From the NCBI GenBank assembly GCA_013286205.1, contig JABDGD010000008.1:734-64733 (forward strand): 64,000 nucleotides of DNA. Direction: 5' to 3'. This stretch comes from Candidatus Firestoneibacteriota bacterium (lineage in GTDB: Bacteria > Oederibacteriota > Muellerivitia > Muellerivitales > Muellerivitaceae). Position 1 is the first letter of the stretch. Each line of letters begins with the position of its first letter. The notes under the pieces were generated by a model. That model ran no database searches and had not been told where the DNA came from. It worked only from the letters and a program-made list of their open reading frames with translations. Positions 63,090 to 64,000 of the stretch are shown in pieces. The translations under genes were made by a program, and so were the position numbers.

Positions 63090-63608
63090 TTAGTGAATCG
63101 TCCAGGCCAGCAGAAAAAACTCAAACATCACCAGACCCACTAATAAGAAAAACATAGAGACAATCCAGCCTTTTCCCTGCATTTGGGGCGCGGCAATTAA
63201 CGGCTTATTCGCCGGCCATACTTTTACCTGATCGCCCCAATTGGGTTCGGTGTAATTAGGCCAGGCCGGATAGAGACAATAAACGCCCTGGTATTCCACA
63301 TGTTCTTTTTCAACCGCGGCTTTAAACAACCCCGCGCCCTCATAAATTAAACGGTACTTTCCCACAGGCGTCTTGGGCAGGCTGGACATATCCGCCACTT
63401 GAGCGTCCACACCCACGGTATTGGTCGTAATTTGAATGGCCGCATAGCCCAAAAAGAGCAGGCTGATCGCCAGGAATAATATTGAAAGAATCATCGCCAG
63501 AATTTTTCGGAATATTTTGCTCGGCAAAGCGGACCAGGAATAGGCGCGCAATTTTGACCAGAGAGATGGTTTGCGAACTTTGGGTGCGGGTGTTGGATTT
63601 TCAGCCAT
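63090..63608 (-). CDS. Unknown two-helix membrane protein
   Basis: 172 residues. Two membrane helices (about 36-60 and 147-170) frame a periplasmic region (YRLIYEGAGLFKAAVEKEHVEYQG, then YPAWPNYTEPNWGDQVKVWP) that resembles DUF3592-type proteins only loosely. Its stop lies 3 bp from that of the convergent gene. Confidence 0.65.
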   Translation of the reverse strand: MAENPTPAPKVRKPSLWSKLRAYSWSALPSKIFRKILAMILSILFLAISLLFLGYAAIQITTNTVGVDAQVADMSSLPKTPVGKYRLIYEGAGLFKAAVEKEHVEYQGVYCLYPAWPNYTEPNWGDQVKVWPANKPLIAAPQMQGKGWIVSMFFLLVGLVMFEFFLLAWTIH

Positions 63609-63710
63609 GGGAACTCCGCGAGCGGAATAAAATCTAGAGCGGCCATTTTATAGATAAATCGGGAAGTTCCAACGAAATACGTTTAGCGTAAAACCATGAC
63701 CGGCTAAGGC

Positions 63711-64000
63711 TTACATCATACCCAGTTGAAGCCGGGCGGCTTCGGTCATGAGGTTTTGGGTCCAGGGCGGCTCAAAAGTAACATCTACCAGCGCTTCACG
63801 GACGCCTTTAATGCGCTTAAGCTTCTCTTCAATCTCGTTTTTAAGAACGGTCGACATACCGCAACCGGGAGCGGTTAAGGTCATCACCACTTCAACCCTT
63901 TTACCGCCTTCGGGAATGGCTTTAATAATACAACCGTAAATCAGGCCCAATTCCACAATGTTCACAGGAATTTCCGGGTCGTAGCAGGTTTTAAGTTGTT
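63711..64000 (-). CDS. DUF59/MIP18-family metal-sulfur cluster protein (5' end outside window)
   Basis: The frame stays open to the right edge. It reads through YDPEIPVNIVELGLIYG, the family's conserved block, so the real start lies beyond 64000; a GTG at 63965 is internal. Also visible are TLTAPGCGM with the conserved Cys and VDVTFEPPWTQNLMTEAAR near the end. Members (SufT, PaaD-like) assist Fe-S cluster assembly. About 96 C-terminal residues are visible. Confidence 0.9.
   Translation of the reverse strand, partial: QLKTCYDPEIPVNIVELGLIYGCIIKAIPEGGKRVEVVMTLTAPGCGMSTVLKNEIEEKLKRIKGVREALVDVTFEPPWTQNLMTEAARLQLGMM

Overview
The window looks like chromosomal DNA of a Gram-negative (diderm) bacterium: it has a TonB/ExbB/ExbD system with an outer-membrane TonB-dependent receptor, several lipoproteins and a class A penicillin-binding protein. 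Several secreted proteins carry long Thr/Pro/Ser linkers of the TPT/TFTPT type, and others carry NHL, Ycf48-like, beta-helix or FlgD-like Ig domains. That mix is reminiscent of poorly cultured phyla such as FCPU426, Elusimicrobiota or relatives. This placement is an impression from protein style only; 16S rRNA or marker phylogeny would be needed. Non-ATG starts (TTG, GTG) are common. No phage, insertion sequence, CRISPR array or rRNA was seen. Almost all genes lie on the minus strand.

Region 1 (1-5.8 kb) is an iron-uptake operon read leftwards from a near-perfect Fur box at 5769-5787: hemP, exbB, exbD, tonB, a small Cys-motif protein, a Fiu-like siderophore receptor, the PiuC hydroxylase and a PepSY membrane protein cut by the window edge. 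Region 2 (5.9-12.6 kb) has a zinc-ribbon/FGE-like membrane protein, an OmpR-type two-component system with a divergent small Gly/Trp-rich protein, a tandem pair of PilT-type ATPases and a PilZ protein. Region 3 (12.8-24.6 kb) is an accessory stretch: two paralogous NHL lipoproteins, a membrane-anchored GH127-type glycosidase, an ABC-F protein, a PilZ paralogue that has lost its c-di-GMP motifs, a TPR protein, and a papain-like protease with two chitin-binding-like modules coupled to an unknown secreted protein.

Region 4 (24.9-36.6 kb) contains tRNA-Asp, a giant 1880-residue repeat protein with a HicB-like N-terminus, and mutS, a TPR-SPOR protein and miaB in one probable operon. Region 5 (36.6-51.1 kb) is housekeeping: scpB-scpA-trpS, an M50 protease, cca-yraN-rnhB, a Ycf48-like lipoprotein, rpsP-khpA-rimM-trmD-rplS, tRNA-Thr, a ruvA/ruvC/yebC cluster and tyrS. 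Region 6 (51.2-64 kb) has PBP1A, a VanX-type dipeptidase, a beta-helix protein with a very long low-complexity tail, ppdK, glyQ-glyS, two unknown envelope proteins and a truncated DUF59/MIP18 gene.

The best candidates for new biology are the HicB-like/propeller/repeat giant, the degenerate PilZ paralogue with its structured leader, the CBM-protease and its translationally coupled partner, the two-component/small-protein module with paired TTGTTACA sites, and a hairpin that would mask the ABC-F ribosome-binding site. No complete novel defence or mobile system was recognised.
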